DNA of 64,000 bases from Saccharopolyspora rosea (GCF_025643595.1 NZ_CP102826.1:3658001-3722000); one strand, 5' to 3'; counted from the first letter of the stretch, positions 34,924-44,409 are shown. The notes: generated by a model not told the origin, from the sequence alone. Translations and numbers: made by a program.

Positions 34924-35955
34924 ATGGACACGGTGAACGTGATCGCGGTGGTCGGCGCGTGCGCGCGGCAACGCGCGCGGTACGCGAAACAGCTGGCCGA
35001 GACGACCGGACACGTCCTCATCGCCTCCTTCCTCCGGCCGGACGCGACCGAGGTCGCGCAGGAGGTGGCCGCCAGAGCGAGGTGGCCTTGTGCAGGTAGG
35101 GGTGCGGTCGTGGACGTCCCCGAACAAGTCTCAGTAACCGAGCTCATCGGCGTGCTCACGGCCGATCCCGCGCTACCGACTGTGAGGCTGGACGCGGTGA
35201 TCTGCGTCGTGGACGCCGCGCACCTGCTCACCGATCTCGGCAGTGACGATTACGTCGCCCAGCCGAACGAGAGCGGGCAGACCCTCACGGCACGGGCACT
35301 GCTGACCGCGGCACATCTGGAGTTCGCCTCACACCTCGTGATCGTGAACTGGGAACCGATCGCCACCGCGGAACTGGCGACGCTGTTGGCTCTGGCCTCC
35401 CACCTCAGTCCCCGCGCTGTCCTGCGCTTGCACCACGGAGCACCTCAAGCCCCGGTACCGACCGCGGCCTACACCGCCGACCAGGACCGGCCGGGATGGG
35501 TGTGCCTGCTCAACGGCGAGTTCGAACCGCACATGACCGACCTTCGCGTGAGCGCGTTCCGCTACGAGAACTTCCGCCCGTTCCACCCCGAGCGCCTTCA
35601 GCGCCTGCTCGACGAACGAGTCGAGCTCGGCGAATTCGGCACCCTGGTGCGCTCGGCCGGATTCTGCCGTCTCGCCACCCGTCCGGACATCGTCGCGCAG
35701 TGGGAGCAGACCGGGCACATGCTCTCGTTCACACCGCTCGGCCGGGACGGCCACGCCAGCGAGGACGCGGAGTTGCTCGCACTCGGCCAGGACATCGCGT
35801 TCATCGGCCTGGACCTCGACCACGACAGCCTGACCGCAGCGCTCGACGACGCCACGCTCACCGACGAGGAACTGGCGGCCGGACCGCCCGCGTGGGCGCG
35901 CTTTCCCGATCCGTTCCCAGCCTGGCACCTCGCCCAGAACCCGACGGACCAGTGA
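34924..35955 (+). CDS. COG0523/CobW-like protein lacking a P-loop
   Basis: 343 residues. The C-terminal CobW domain is clear ([44 protein letters not shown]) and the middle has family segments [13 protein letters not shown] and [13 protein letters not shown]. But where GxxGxGKT is expected, after VIAVVG, the sequence is [11 protein letters not shown], and no CxCC zinc motif exists. It therefore probably cannot bind GTP normally. Similar degenerate members occur in mycobacteria. ATG 34924 follows GAGGAGATGAGGG. The Zur-type box upstream ties it to zinc limitation. Confidence 0.82.
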   Translation: MDTVNVIAVVGACARQRARYAKQLAETTGHVLIASFLRPDATEVAQEVAARARWPCAGRGAVVDVPEQVSVTELIGVLTADPALPTVRLDAVICVVDAAHLLTDLGSDDYVAQPNESGQTLTARALLTAAHLEFASHLVIVNWEPIATAELATLLALASHLSPRAVLRLHHGAPQAPVPTAAYTADQDRPGWVCLLNGEFEPHMTDLRVSAFRYENFRPFHPERLQRLLDERVELGEFGTLVRSAGFCRLATRPDIVAQWEQTGHMLSFTPLGRDGHASEDAELLALGQDIAFIGLDLDHDSLTAALDDATLTDEELAAGPPAWARFPDPFPAWHLAQNPTDQ

Positions 35956-35984
35956 CCACCAAGGCAGCGATACCAAGGACATCC

Positions 35985-36392
35985 ATGGCTTCCGCGGCAC
36001 CCCACGCCGAGAACAACTCCCGCAGCGGTCTCACCGCGATCGTCTGCGACAGCTGCGAAGACAACGGGGAGCGCACGTTGCTCGCAGCGCTCAAGGAAAC
36101 GATTCGCCGCCTCCCCCACGCAGTCCTCGTCCGCACGACCTGCCCGTTCAGCCAGATGTGGTGCCACACCAGGAAGACCTCGGCATCGCGCGGCGCAGGT
36201 CAGGTCGTGCTGGTGCAGCGATGCACCGACACCCGCAAGCCCTTGGGCCCCGTCATCGTCGTCGGCCCCGTCGAAACCGCCGATGACGTCGCGGTGTTGA
36301 CGCGCTGGCTCGAAACCAGCCCGCTGGCCGTCGGATCGCTCCCCCAACGCCTGCGACGACTCCAGAACACCAACCACACCAACCCGAACTGA
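35985..36392 (+). CDS. Small Cys-containing protein of the zinc module (ferredoxin-like?)
   Basis: 135 residues from ATG 35985 (AAGGA upstream); a GTG at 35952 overlapping the previous stop is an alternative. Cysteines occur in VCDSCEDNG, VRTTCPFSQMWC and VQRCTDTRKPLGP, a pattern like thioredoxin-fold (2Fe-2S) ferredoxins or DUF1636 proteins, but I cannot confirm the family. It is co-directional with the COG0523-like gene and the methyltransferase, so it is presumably part of the same zinc-starvation operon. Confidence 0.6.
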   Translation: MASAAPHAENNSRSGLTAIVCDSCEDNGERTLLAALKETIRRLPHAVLVRTTCPFSQMWCHTRKTSASRGAGQVVLVQRCTDTRKPLGPVIVVGPVETADDVAVLTRWLETSPLAVGSLPQRLRRLQNTNHTNPN

Positions 36393-36405
36393 ACCGAGGA
36401 ACCCC

Positions 36406-37134
36406 GTGAACGACGAATACGCCGAATCCGCCGAGTTCATCGACCTCCTGATCAGCCCGTTCTGGAACGACCTCGCCCCAGCCCTGACCGAAGCGATCAA
36501 GGCGACTGCCCCCGGCCCCGTGGTGGACGTCGGCGCCGGAAGCGGCTGCGGAACCGCGGTGCTCGCGGACGCGATCCCGGAAGCCGAGATCTTCGCGGTG
36601 GAACCCTCCACCAGCCTGCGCACAGCACTGCTCGCCAGGGTCAACGCCGACGACTCGTTGCGCGAGCGAGTGACCGTCCTCCCGGACAAGCTCCTGGCCG
36701 CGGACCTGCCCGAACAGCTGGGCCTGGTGATCGCCATGAACGTCATCGGCCACTTCTCCCCGACCGAACGCCAGGCGTTCTGGGAGCTGCTCGCCACACG
36801 TCTCGCACCCGGAGGCCAGGCGGTGCTCAACCTCCAGCCTCCGTCCGAACCGGTCGACATTCCGGAAGCAGTGGCAGCGACCAGGCAGGTAGGACGCCGG
36901 CGCTACGAAGTCCGAGCACGAGCCCGAGCGACCAGCGATGCGACGCTGACCTGGCACATGACCTATCGCACCTACCAAGGCGAAGACCTCGTCGACGAAC
37001 GGGCGCTGAACTACACCTGGCACCTGGTCAACGAATCCGCGCTGCATGACGAACTCGCCCGAGCAGGCCTGCGACCGCACGCCCTGGAACCGACCGACCT
37101 CGGCATGTTCACCATCACCCGAGCGCCGGCATGA
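36406..37134 (+). CDS. Class I SAM-dependent methyltransferase
   Basis: 242 residues from GTG 36406. SAM motif I is VVDVGAGSGCGTAVLADAIP, motif II EIFAVEPSTSLR, and a later AMNVIGHFSPTERQAFWELLATRLAPGGQAVLNLQPP. The substrate is unknown. Its place 13 bp after the Cys-containing gene, behind a Zur-type box, suggests a role in zinc limitation, perhaps in making a metallophore or modifying a protein; this is inference. Confidence 0.83.
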   Translation: MNDEYAESAEFIDLLISPFWNDLAPALTEAIKATAPGPVVDVGAGSGCGTAVLADAIPEAEIFAVEPSTSLRTALLARVNADDSLRERVTVLPDKLLAADLPEQLGLVIAMNVIGHFSPTERQAFWELLATRLAPGGQAVLNLQPPSEPVDIPEAVAATRQVGRRRYEVRARARATSDATLTWHMTYRTYQGEDLVDERALNYTWHLVNESALHDELARAGLRPHALEPTDLGMFTITRAPA

Positions 37135-37282
37135 AGCCGGCAGCCAGCGGCGAGGACTGAGCCCCGGTCGGCGATGTGAAGCCAGCGCCGTGCCGGCGAG
37201 CTGACGCCTTACCGCAGTCGTTCGTCAAGGCCGTCGAGGACGAAAACGACCCGCCGGCCGCCGCGGTCGCGGAGACGGGATG

Positions 37283-38734
37283 CTACGAGTCGGCGAGGGT
37301 GGGCAGGATTCGTTCGGCTTGCTGGATTTCCGTGGTCAGTGGGTGGTCGTGCGGGATGTGCGGGAGCGCGGCGGTCGCGTGTTCGTAGGCATCGCGCAGG
37401 CGCGTATGAGGAAGTTCTCGCTCGGCGAGTCGTAGCGCTCGAACGGCCCCCAGCAGCTCGCAGGCGAGAACGGTGCGGTAGGCGCTGGTGGCGGTGACGG
37501 TGGCGCGGATGGCGTGCGTGGAGAAGCTGGCGTGGTCTTCGAGCCCGCGTGAGATCACCGCGGTGCCGAGGGTGACCGGGGCGGCCGCGTGCCGGAGTTG
37601 GGCGAGCGCGTCGTGTGCGACGTATTCCAGGATCATGATCCCGGAGCTGCCGGCCGGCCCCTGGGCGAGAAACGCCGGCAGGCCCGTGAGATCGGGTTCG
37701 ACGAGGTCACTGAGCCGGGCCGCGGACAGTTCGGCCACGTGGTGCAGCGCGGCGCGCAGGTGGTCGAACACCAACGCGAGGTGTGCGGTGGAGAACTGCC
37801 CGTGGTGGTACGCCTGCTCGGTTTCGATGTCAATGAGCGGGTTTTCCGCGGCCGCGTTGAGGTCGATGGTGAGCACCTGCTCGACGGCCGCGGCGGCGTC
37901 CAGCGCAGGCCCCTGCACCTGGGGAAAGGCGCGCAGGCCGAACGGGTCTTGCAGCCGTTGGCCGGGTGTGAGCTCGCCGTCCATGCCCAGCAGGCGGCGC
38001 ATTTCGACCGCACAACGCATCGAGCCGGGGTGCGGGCGCGCGGCGTGCACCCGCTCGGAATACGCTTCGGGCGAACCACCCAGCGCGCAGAAACTGAGTG
38101 CGGTGACCACGTGGCTGGCGGCCAGCACGCGCGTGAGTTCGTGCCAGGCGAGGACGGCTTCGGCCAGCGTGGCCGCGTTGCTGGAGATGAACGCCAGCGC
38201 GTCGCCGGGGCTGATCGCGATCGGGTTCAGCGCGCCGACCGACCAGGGATGCTCGCCGGCCAGGGTCAGCGCGATCTCGGCGAGCGCCGTGAGATCGCCG
38301 GTGCCGATCGCGCCGCGCGAGTGCACCAGTGGGACGGCACCGACGCGCAGCGCGGTTTCCAACGTGCGCAACACCCTGGGGTGCACGCCGCTGCCGGCAG
38401 CGGCGAGCTGGTTGAGGCGGATGAGCATCGCGGCGCGGACCACGTCATCGGCCAGCGGCTCACCCGTGCCGCCGGCGTGGCTGCGCAGCAACCGCAACCC
38501 GTGCTGATCCGCGGCGTCCGGGTCCACGACGGTGTGCCGGTTGGCACCGACACCGGTGGTGCGGCCGTAGACCGCCCGTGTCGCGCCGAGTTCGACGGCG
38601 AGCCGGTGGGCCCTGTCCGCGCGGGTCACCGCGTCATCCTGCAGCTCGGCCCACGCCCGACGGTGCGCGACCCGGACCACGTCCCCGCAACGCAGGTCGG
38701 TCCCGGTGATCTCGATCCGGCTGTCGTCGATCAT
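37283..38734 (-). CDS. HAL/PAL-family aromatic amino acid lyase homologue lacking the MIO motif
   Basis: 483 residues with overall histidine/phenylalanine ammonia-lyase similarity: YGRTTGVGANRH near the catalytic Tyr, GSGVHPRVLRTLE, LNPIAISPGDALAFISSN, ARPHPGSMRCAVEMRRLL, DPFGLRAFPQVQGPALD and NPLIDIETEQAYHHGQF. The MIO prosthetic group forms from Ala-Ser-Gly in RGSVGASGDL; here the same place reads RGAIGTGDL, so no MIO can form as usual. It may have another activity. It is divergent from an RpiR regulator with a palindrome between. Confidence 0.85.
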   Translation of the reverse strand: MIDDSRIEITGTDLRCGDVVRVAHRRAWAELQDDAVTRADRAHRLAVELGATRAVYGRTTGVGANRHTVVDPDAADQHGLRLLRSHAGGTGEPLADDVVRAAMLIRLNQLAAAGSGVHPRVLRTLETALRVGAVPLVHSRGAIGTGDLTALAEIALTLAGEHPWSVGALNPIAISPGDALAFISSNAATLAEAVLAWHELTRVLAASHVVTALSFCALGGSPEAYSERVHAARPHPGSMRCAVEMRRLLGMDGELTPGQRLQDPFGLRAFPQVQGPALDAAAAVEQVLTIDLNAAAENPLIDIETEQAYHHGQFSTAHLALVFDHLRAALHHVAELSAARLSDLVEPDLTGLPAFLAQGPAGSSGIMILEYVAHDALAQLRHAAAPVTLGTAVISRGLEDHASFSTHAIRATVTATSAYRTVLACELLGAVRALRLAERELPHTRLRDAYEHATAALPHIPHDHPLTTEIQQAERILPTLADS

Positions 38735-38770
38735 CGCACCTCGCTTGACAGATATTCATTCATGCCTACT

Positions 38771-38782
38771 GTTTCATGAAAC
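38771..38782. promoter_or_regulatory. Candidate RpiR operator
   Basis: GTTTCATGAAAC, a perfect 12-bp palindrome in the 80-bp divergent region between the lyase homologue and the RpiR gene, surrounded by ATTCATTC repeats. Confidence 0.6.
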
Positions 38783-38815
38783 TATTCATTCGTTGATCTG
38801 GCAAGGAGGTACCGG

Positions 38816-39634
38816 GTGACCCGGTCGCTGCACGACCTGCTCGCCACGCACCGGCTCACCCCGGCGCAGCGGAGGATCGCCAGCTACCTGGCCGCTCACC
38901 CCACCGTCGCGGCGGCGCTCAGCAGCACGGAATTGGCGCGGTATGCCGGGGTCAGCCAGCCGTCGGTGACCCGGTTCGTCGCACTACTCGGTTTTGACGG
39001 CTACGCCGAGTTCCGCCGGTACCTGCGTGACTCGGCCGCCGATGCGCCCGCCACCGGCAACAAGTTCCAGGCCGGAGTCGACGCGGACATCCGGCGTCTG
39101 AACGCGCTGCGCGAGCAGCTCGCCGACGACGCGCGCCTGCTCCGGCTCGGTGCCAGCCTGGTGGAGTCGGATCCCTTGGTGGTACTGGGAAATCGGGTAT
39201 CCGCCGCCCAGGCCGCATCGTTCGGCTACCTCGCCGCGAAGATCCACCCCGACGTCCGAGTGCTGACCGACGCCGGCAGCGTGCTCGGCGACCACCTGCG
39301 GCACGCCCACCGGTGTGGTGCACGGGTGGTGGTCGTGTTCGCGCTTCCCCGCTACCCACGGGAGAGCCGGGACTCCTTGGTGCAGGCCAAAGAACTCGGC
39401 CTGCGCAGCGTTCTGATCACGGACAAGCCGGTGTCGTTGTTGACGCCGGACGCCGACGAGGTGCTCAGCGCCGGTGTCGGCTCGGAGTTCGTGTTCGACT
39501 CCCACGCCGCGGTCACCTCACTGACCGTGGCGCTGGTCGAGGCGATGGCCGACGCCGCCGGCGCGGCCGCGCAGAAGCGATTGGAGGCGTTCGAAGACTA
39601 TGCCGCCCGCCAGGAGCTCTTCCTCCCCGACTGA
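38816..39634 (+). CDS. MurR/RpiR-family transcriptional regulator
   Basis: 272 residues from GTG 38816 with GGAGG upstream. N-terminal RpiR HTH (LTPAQRRIASYLAAHP, STELARYAGVSQPSVTRFVALLGFDGYAEF) and a C-terminal SIS sugar-isomerase-like ligand domain (DPLVVLGNRVSAAQAASFGYLAAK, VFALPRYPRESRDSLVQAKELG). SIS domains usually sense sugar phosphates. It overlaps the following MFS gene and is divergent from the lyase homologue, so it likely controls both. Confidence 0.9.
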   Translation: MTRSLHDLLATHRLTPAQRRIASYLAAHPTVAAALSSTELARYAGVSQPSVTRFVALLGFDGYAEFRRYLRDSAADAPATGNKFQAGVDADIRRLNALREQLADDARLLRLGASLVESDPLVVLGNRVSAAQAASFGYLAAKIHPDVRVLTDAGSVLGDHLRHAHRCGARVVVVFALPRYPRESRDSLVQAKELGLRSVLITDKPVSLLTPDADEVLSAGVGSEFVFDSHAAVTSLTVALVEAMADAAGAAAQKRLEAFEDYAARQELFLPD

Positions 39635-40934
39635 CACCACCGTTACCGCATTCGACGACGTCCCACTCAATCGTTTCCATCTCCGGATTACCGCGCTCAC
39701 ATTCTGCGCCAACTATTCCGACGGCTACGAGCTTGGCATCATCAGCATCGCCCTGCCGGTGATCGCCGGCCAACTGGGTTTCGGCTCGGTATGGGAAGGG
39801 CTGCTCGGCGCGTCCGCGCTGCTCGGGATCTTCGTCGGGAGCATCGTGGTCGGCTGGGCCGCCGACCGCATAGGCCGGCAGCGCCTGTACATGTTGGACT
39901 TCCTGCTGATCGCGGTCGCCTCGGCCGCCGAATTCTTCGTCACCGCCCCGGCACAGTTGTTCGTGTTGCGCCTGCTCATCGGGATCGGAATCGGGGCTGA
40001 TTATGCGCTTGGCCCCACATTGGTCGCCGAGTTCGTGCCGCGCCGTTACCGCGGTAAACTGCTGGCTTCGTTGACCGTCCTGTGGACCGTCGGTTATGTG
40101 GTGGCCTTCTTCCTCGGCAACTACATGGTCTCACTCGGCGGCGAGTCCTGGCGCTGGCTGCTGGCCACGAGTTGCCTGCCCGCGATCGCGGTCGTGCTGC
40201 TGCGCATCGGGGTCCCGGAATCCCCGCGCTGGCTGTTGGCCCGGGGCAAGGTCGATCAGGCGCGCGCGGTCGTCCGCCGGCTCGGTGGTGACGAGCACAG
40301 TCTCGACTCACTCGTCGACGCGGACTCCGGCCGGCGCACGGCCCGCTACCGGGAACTGTTCGGGCGTCGCCACTGGCGCAACACCGCCTTCGGCGCGATT
40401 TTCTACAACGCCCAAGTCATCCCGTACTTCGCGATCTATACCTTCCTGCCGCTGGTCCTCAAGATGGGCGTGGGGCAGGAAGACACGTCCAGCGACGGCT
40501 TGCTCAACCTGTTCCTGCTCGCCGGAAGCCTCGGCGGGCTCTGGCTGGTGGCGAAGATGACCCGGCGCGGGCTGATCATCTGGTCGTTCGCCATGCTCGC
40601 CGCATCCCTGGCGCCGATGGCGGTCTGGCCGGACGCACCCACGGCGCTCCTGTTCCCGCTGTTCCTGATCTTCACCTTCACCATGTCCGCGGCCGTCAAC
40701 CTCGACCAGGTCTATCCGCCCGAACTGTTCCCCACCGACCTGCGCAGCTCCGGCGTCGGCCTACTCAACGGTCTGAGCCGCGTCGGCTCCGCCATCGGTA
40801 CCTTCCTGCTGCCGCTCAGCCTGGACTCACTCGGCTTCTCGCCGACCATGCTCGCGCTCGCCCTCGTGCTGGTCGCCGGGCTGGTCACGGCCGTGCTGTG
40901 GGCACCGGAAACCAAGGACGCCGCGCTGCGCTAG
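39600..40934 (+). CDS. MFS transporter (sugar/aromatic acid porter type)
   Basis: 444 residues, 12 helices. Characteristic loops: GSIVVGWAADRIGRQRLYMLDFLL (motif A), ADYALGPTLVAEFVPRRYRGKLLA, and LDQVYPPELFPTDLRSSGVGL in the second half, which place it in the sugar porter/AAHS group. Its start lies 35 bp inside the RpiR gene, so the two are co-translated. It probably imports the substrate of the neighbouring lyase homologue. Confidence 0.88.
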   Translation: MPPARSSSSPTDTTVTAFDDVPLNRFHLRITALTFCANYSDGYELGIISIALPVIAGQLGFGSVWEGLLGASALLGIFVGSIVVGWAADRIGRQRLYMLDFLLIAVASAAEFFVTAPAQLFVLRLLIGIGIGADYALGPTLVAEFVPRRYRGKLLASLTVLWTVGYVVAFFLGNYMVSLGGESWRWLLATSCLPAIAVVLLRIGVPESPRWLLARGKVDQARAVVRRLGGDEHSLDSLVDADSGRRTARYRELFGRRHWRNTAFGAIFYNAQVIPYFAIYTFLPLVLKMGVGQEDTSSDGLLNLFLLAGSLGGLWLVAKMTRRGLIIWSFAMLAASLAPMAVWPDAPTALLFPLFLIFTFTMSAAVNLDQVYPPELFPTDLRSSGVGLLNGLSRVGSAIGTFLLPLSLDSLGFSPTMLALALVLVAGLVTAVLWAPETKDAALR

Positions 40935-40943
40935 GGCCTGTCC

Positions 40944-41162
40944 TCAAAGCCAGGTGGTGAGGGTGGCCAGGTCTTGGAGCCGTCGGACACCGGCATGGAA
41001 CCGCTTTGCGTTGGCGGTGAATTCCTGCGTTTTCGCCGGTTGCAGCGTGCCCAGGTCGACCGCGATCTGATCGGCCACCGCATCACCGATCTCCTGCGCG
41101 ACGCCAGCGCGACCTCGTGGCCGCACCCCACGCGGCGTAATGAAAATGATTGTCGTTATCAT
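40944..41162 (-). pseudogene. Possible fragment of a ZnuA-like metal-binding lipoprotein
   Basis: The reverse frame reads VAQEIGDAVADQIAVDLGTLQPAKTQEFTANAKRFHAGVRRLQDL (given here in pieces: IADQ-like helix, DLGTLQPAKTQEF, NAKRFHAGV), resembling the middle helix of ZnuA-type zinc ABC binding proteins. There is no signal peptide and no His-rich loop. Its 5' end lies in Zur-type box 2, where a znuA-type gene would be expected. Similarity is short, so this is tentative. Confidence 0.3.
41142..41160. promoter_or_regulatory. Zur-type box 2
   Basis: GAAAATGATTGTCGTTATC matches box 1 at 16 of 19 positions and keeps the AATGATT core. It lies 36 bp upstream of the small Cys protein / COG0523 GTPase / WD40 operon. 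Confidence 0.75.
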
Positions 41163-41196
41163 CTAGGCCGAGTTCAGAAGAGACCTGCGAGGTGCG

Positions 41197-41499
41197 ATGA
41201 ACGAAGCGCTGGACCGACTACTAGGCCGATCGAACCGGCCGGACTCCGCTCGCGCCGATCGCGCGGGCGAGATCGCGGACCTGGTGCACACCACACTCGG
41301 CCTCGACCAGCAGGCGGCGGTAACGGTGCAGGAACTCGCCTGCGCCGAACCTGGGTGCCCACCGATCGAGACCAAAATCGCCGTGCTAGGCGCAACACCA
41401 AGGCGCTGGACGATCCACGCCCCTCTGTCCGAAGTGGATGACGAGACCGTCCGCCAGACCCTGACCGACAACCCCGACGGGGAGAACACGCCGCGATGA
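41197..41499 (+). CDS. Conserved small protein upstream of COG0523 GTPase
   Basis: 100 residues with the distinctive segment [21 protein letters not shown] and [13 protein letters not shown]. The Cys-x5-Cys in a CAEPGCPP context is shared by small proteins encoded next to COG0523 GTPases; its role is unknown, perhaps as a client or partner in zinc transfer (inference). Its stop overlaps the GTPase start (ATGA). Zur-type box 2 lies just upstream. Confidence 0.75.
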   Translation: MNEALDRLLGRSNRPDSARADRAGEIADLVHTTLGLDQQAAVTVQELACAEPGCPPIETKIAVLGATPRRWTIHAPLSEVDDETVRQTLTDNPDGENTPR

Positions 41500-42506
41500 A
41501 CGACACCGACAACCGCGTACCGGTCACCGTGCTCACCGGATTCCTCGGATCCGGCAAGACCACCCTGCTCAACCGAATCCTCACCGAGAACCACGGCAAG
41601 CGGATCGCCGTGATCGAGAATGAGTTCGGCGAGGTCGGCATCGACGACGGGCTCGTGCTCGACGCCGAAGAAGAAGTCTTCGAGATGAACAACGGCTGCA
41701 TCTGCTGCACCGTCCGCGGCGACCTGATCCGCATCCTCGGCGCGCTGCTCAAACGCAAGGACCGCTTCGACGCCATCCTCATCGAGACCACCGGCCTCGC
41801 CGACCCCGCCCCGGTCGCACAGACCTTCTTCGTCGACGACACTCTGCGCTCCCAGCTGCGCCTGGACGCGATCGTGACCGTCGTCGACGCCAAGCACATC
41901 ACCCAGCACCTCGACGACGACAAGCCCGAAGGCACCGAGAACGAAGCGGTCGAGCAGCTCGCCTTCGCCGACCGCGTCGTTCTCAACAAGACCGACCTCG
42001 TCGATGCGGCGGATATCGAAACCGTCCGCAAGCGGATCCAGGCCATCAACGCCGGCGTGCGGATCCTCCCCGCGCAGCGCGGCGACGTCGACCTCGACGA
42101 GATCCTCGGCGTGCGGGCGTTCGACCTGGACAAGATCCTCGCCGACGAACCCGAGTTCCTCACCGACTCCGACCACCAGCACGACCTCACCGTGACCAGC
42201 GTCGGCATCGAGACCGACGGCGCGGTCAACGTCGAGAAGCTCAACGAGTGGCTGGGCGTGCTGCTCGGCGAGCGCGGCACGGATCTGTTCCGCAGCAAGG
42301 GAATCCTCAACCTCGCCGGATCGGACCAGCGCTACGTCTTCCAGGGCGTGCACATGCTCCACGACGGCAACCTCGGCGCGCCCTGGCGCGACGGCGAACC
42401 GCGCCGGAACCGCATGGTGTTCATCGGCCGCAACCTCGACCGCGCCCAACTGGAGCGGGAATTTCGCGAATGCCTGGAACCGGTCACCGCGGAGGCCACG
42501 GCATGA
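41496..42506 (+). CDS. COG0523 (CobW/YciC-type) G3E GTPase, zinc chaperone
   Basis: 336 residues with P-loop [16 protein letters not shown], the metal-binding [13 protein letters not shown] (CxCC), [15 protein letters not shown], the guanine motif LNKTDLVD, and a CobW C-domain containing [20 protein letters not shown]. Zur-linked members deliver zinc to client proteins under starvation, using GTP. It is complete and canonical, in contrast to the degenerate relative at 34924. It overlaps both neighbours by ATGA. Confidence 0.92.
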   Translation: MNDTDNRVPVTVLTGFLGSGKTTLLNRILTENHGKRIAVIENEFGEVGIDDGLVLDAEEEVFEMNNGCICCTVRGDLIRILGALLKRKDRFDAILIETTGLADPAPVAQTFFVDDTLRSQLRLDAIVTVVDAKHITQHLDDDKPEGTENEAVEQLAFADRVVLNKTDLVDAADIETVRKRIQAINAGVRILPAQRGDVDLDEILGVRAFDLDKILADEPEFLTDSDHQHDLTVTSVGIETDGAVNVEKLNEWLGVLLGERGTDLFRSKGILNLAGSDQRYVFQGVHMLHDGNLGAPWRDGEPRRNRMVFIGRNLDRAQLEREFRECLEPVTAEATA

Positions 42507-43549
42507 CGACCACCGAGAACAGCTCGCTGAAACCCCGCTGGCAAGCCGACCTCGGCGAACCCGTGGTCGCGCTCGACGTCCTGCCAGGCGGCACCGGCAA
42601 CCCGGACGCCGTGGTCGCCGGAGGATCCGAAGGTGCGGTCGAGGTGTTCGACCCGGACGGCTCCACGCGCTACGAACGAGATCTCGACGACGCGTTGCTA
42701 ACGGTCGCAGCGAGCCCGGACGGCACCCGGATCGCCGCGCTAGGAGTGGGAAGTCGACGGCTGTGGAGCGCTACCGATGGCGCCGTCCTGCACACCGAGC
42801 AGGCCGGATGGTCGGCCTCGGCCGCCTGGGACCGCCGCTCCCAGTCGCTCGCGGTCGCCGACGGCAGGCGGGTGCGGGTGCTCGACCGCTCAGGGCGGGC
42901 CCGCTGGAACTCCGCTCCGCTTTCCAGCACCGTCACCAACGTGCTGTGGCCGCGCGGCCGCCTGCGCGTGGCGGCGTCGTCCTACCGAGGCGTGACGATC
43001 TTCGAACCCGAGACCGACCGGATCACCAACACCCTGGAAGCACCCGGCGCGATTTCCGGACTGACCGCCGCACCGAACGGCCGCTGGGTCGTAGGCGGCA
43101 GCCAGGACGCCACCCTGCACGGCTGGAAGGTCGACGACGGCTCCGATTTCCAGATGTCCGGCTTCCCTGCCACCGTCTCACACCTGGCTTTCGAAGACGG
43201 CGGTCGCTGGATGGCCTGCGAATCCGCCGAAGTCCTCACCTGCTGGGACTTCTCCGGCCGCGGACCCACCGGCCGCGCCGGGGTGGTCCTCACCGGCCAC
43301 CAAACCGCCGTGACCGCCTTCGCCTGGGCACCCGGCCACCGCGCAACGCTGATCAGCGGCGACCAGGACGGCAACGTGCTGGTCTGGCGAATCACGTCAT
43401 CGACCAGGCCCGGCGACGAAATCCGCCCGGCTGGTGGCCTCCGCGACGACGACCCCGTCACCGCGATCACCACCGGCCACGGCACCACCAGCCCGACCGT
43501 CCACATCGGCCGCCGATCCGGCCGCATCGACACCCTCGCCATCACCTGA
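42503..43549 (+). CDS. WD40-repeat protein of the zinc operon
   Basis: 348 residues from ATG 42503, overlapping the GTPase stop. About six to seven WD40/beta-propeller blades can be followed, for example [31 protein letters not shown] and [16 protein letters not shown], the last two closest to consensus. No enzyme motif or signal peptide. Such propellers act as protein-binding platforms; translational coupling suggests it partners the zinc GTPase. A terminator follows. Confidence 0.85.
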   Translation: MTTTENSSLKPRWQADLGEPVVALDVLPGGTGNPDAVVAGGSEGAVEVFDPDGSTRYERDLDDALLTVAASPDGTRIAALGVGSRRLWSATDGAVLHTEQAGWSASAAWDRRSQSLAVADGRRVRVLDRSGRARWNSAPLSSTVTNVLWPRGRLRVAASSYRGVTIFEPETDRITNTLEAPGAISGLTAAPNGRWVVGGSQDATLHGWKVDDGSDFQMSGFPATVSHLAFEDGGRWMACESAEVLTCWDFSGRGPTGRAGVVLTGHQTAVTAFAWAPGHRATLISGDQDGNVLVWRITSSTRPGDEIRPAGGLRDDDPVTAITTGHGTTSPTVHIGRRSGRIDTLAIT

Positions 43550-43581
43550 TACACGACCGGATCCCAGAACTGAGAACAACG

Positions 43582-43616
43582 GTGGGGTGAGCGCACAAGA
43601 CTCGCGCTCACCCCAC
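43582..43616. terminator. Hairpin terminator of the zinc operon
   Basis: Perfect 13-bp stem, GTGGGGTGAGCGC paired with GCGCTCACCCCAC, 9-nt loop, 33 bp after the WD40 stop. The following 43617-43975 holds no supported gene. Confidence 0.8.
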
Positions 43617-43975
43617 GGCTCCCCTGAACCGCTCGGAAAAAGGAGCGGGCGCACGCACCAACGCCCGTTGATCATGAAGAACCCCCGCACAAGATCTCTT
43701 TCTCGGTCTGGCAGCATTGCGGCTGCTTCGCCGCCTGTTTCGAGCGGCGCCGCCGGAGGATCTCGATCACGAGGAGACCGCCTTGCGGCCGGAGACAATG
43801 GGTGTGTCGTCGTCGCGGCACTACGGGGAGGGTTCGAGCTTCGCGGATTGATCAAGCTATGTCGGGTCTCCAGAGGGGTGTCCTCGACCAGCGCGGGGTA
43901 CCCAAGTGATGCGCTTGGACAGCAACCGGGGCCGTCGGCCCTTGTTCTTGACAACGAATAACGAATGTCGCCACC

Positions 43976-44407
43976 TTGGGGGAATCAGTCGTTAGCACCC
44001 AACGGCCTGCACCGGAATCTGAGGGCAGCACTCGGCTTGCGTACCTGCTCGGCGTGCCGCTCGCCGACGACATCGAACGCCAGTGGCCCCAGATGGGCGA
44101 AGTTGTGCGCGGTCGTGAGCGCGTCGCCGCCGTCGAGGGCAACTTTCCCGATCTCACCCTCGAAGTCGGCCGGCGGCTGCATCTCGACGACGAGATCGTC
44201 GTGGTCGAATGGACCGCCAACTACGGCGACGGTCGCCTCTACCGCAACGTCACCATCGGCGAACTCCACGACGGCCAGGCGGTCCGCGTGACCGATTATT
44301 GGGGTGCACCCGCCACCACCCCCGAATGGCGCCAGGGACTTACAGACCGGCTGTCCATGCCCGGCGAGGGCATCTGGAAAGATGCCGAGCATCTCGCCAG
44401 TCACTAA
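43976..44407 (+). CDS. SnoaL/NTF2-like protein, possibly N-terminally replaced
   Basis: 143 residues. From ADDIERQWPQMGEVVRGRERVAAVEGNFPDL onward it follows the SnoaL-like polyketide-cyclase/NTF2 fold (VEWTANYGDGRLYRNVTIGELHDGQAVRVTDYWG). The usual first helices (about 30 residues before ADDI) are replaced by unrelated sequence, so the gene may have lost its real start. The role is unknown. It abuts the degenerate IS5-type remnant. Confidence 0.6.
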   Translation: MGESVVSTQRPAPESEGSTRLAYLLGVPLADDIERQWPQMGEVVRGRERVAAVEGNFPDLTLEVGRRLHLDDEIVVVEWTANYGDGRLYRNVTIGELHDGQAVRVTDYWGAPATTPEWRQGLTDRLSMPGEGIWKDAEHLASH

Positions 44408-44409
44408 CA

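Noticed and set aside
37125-37141. GCCGGC-N5-GCCGGC hairpin at the methyltransferase stop
   Set aside because: Only 6-bp arms that are self-complementary, overlapping the stop codon; too weak to call a terminator.
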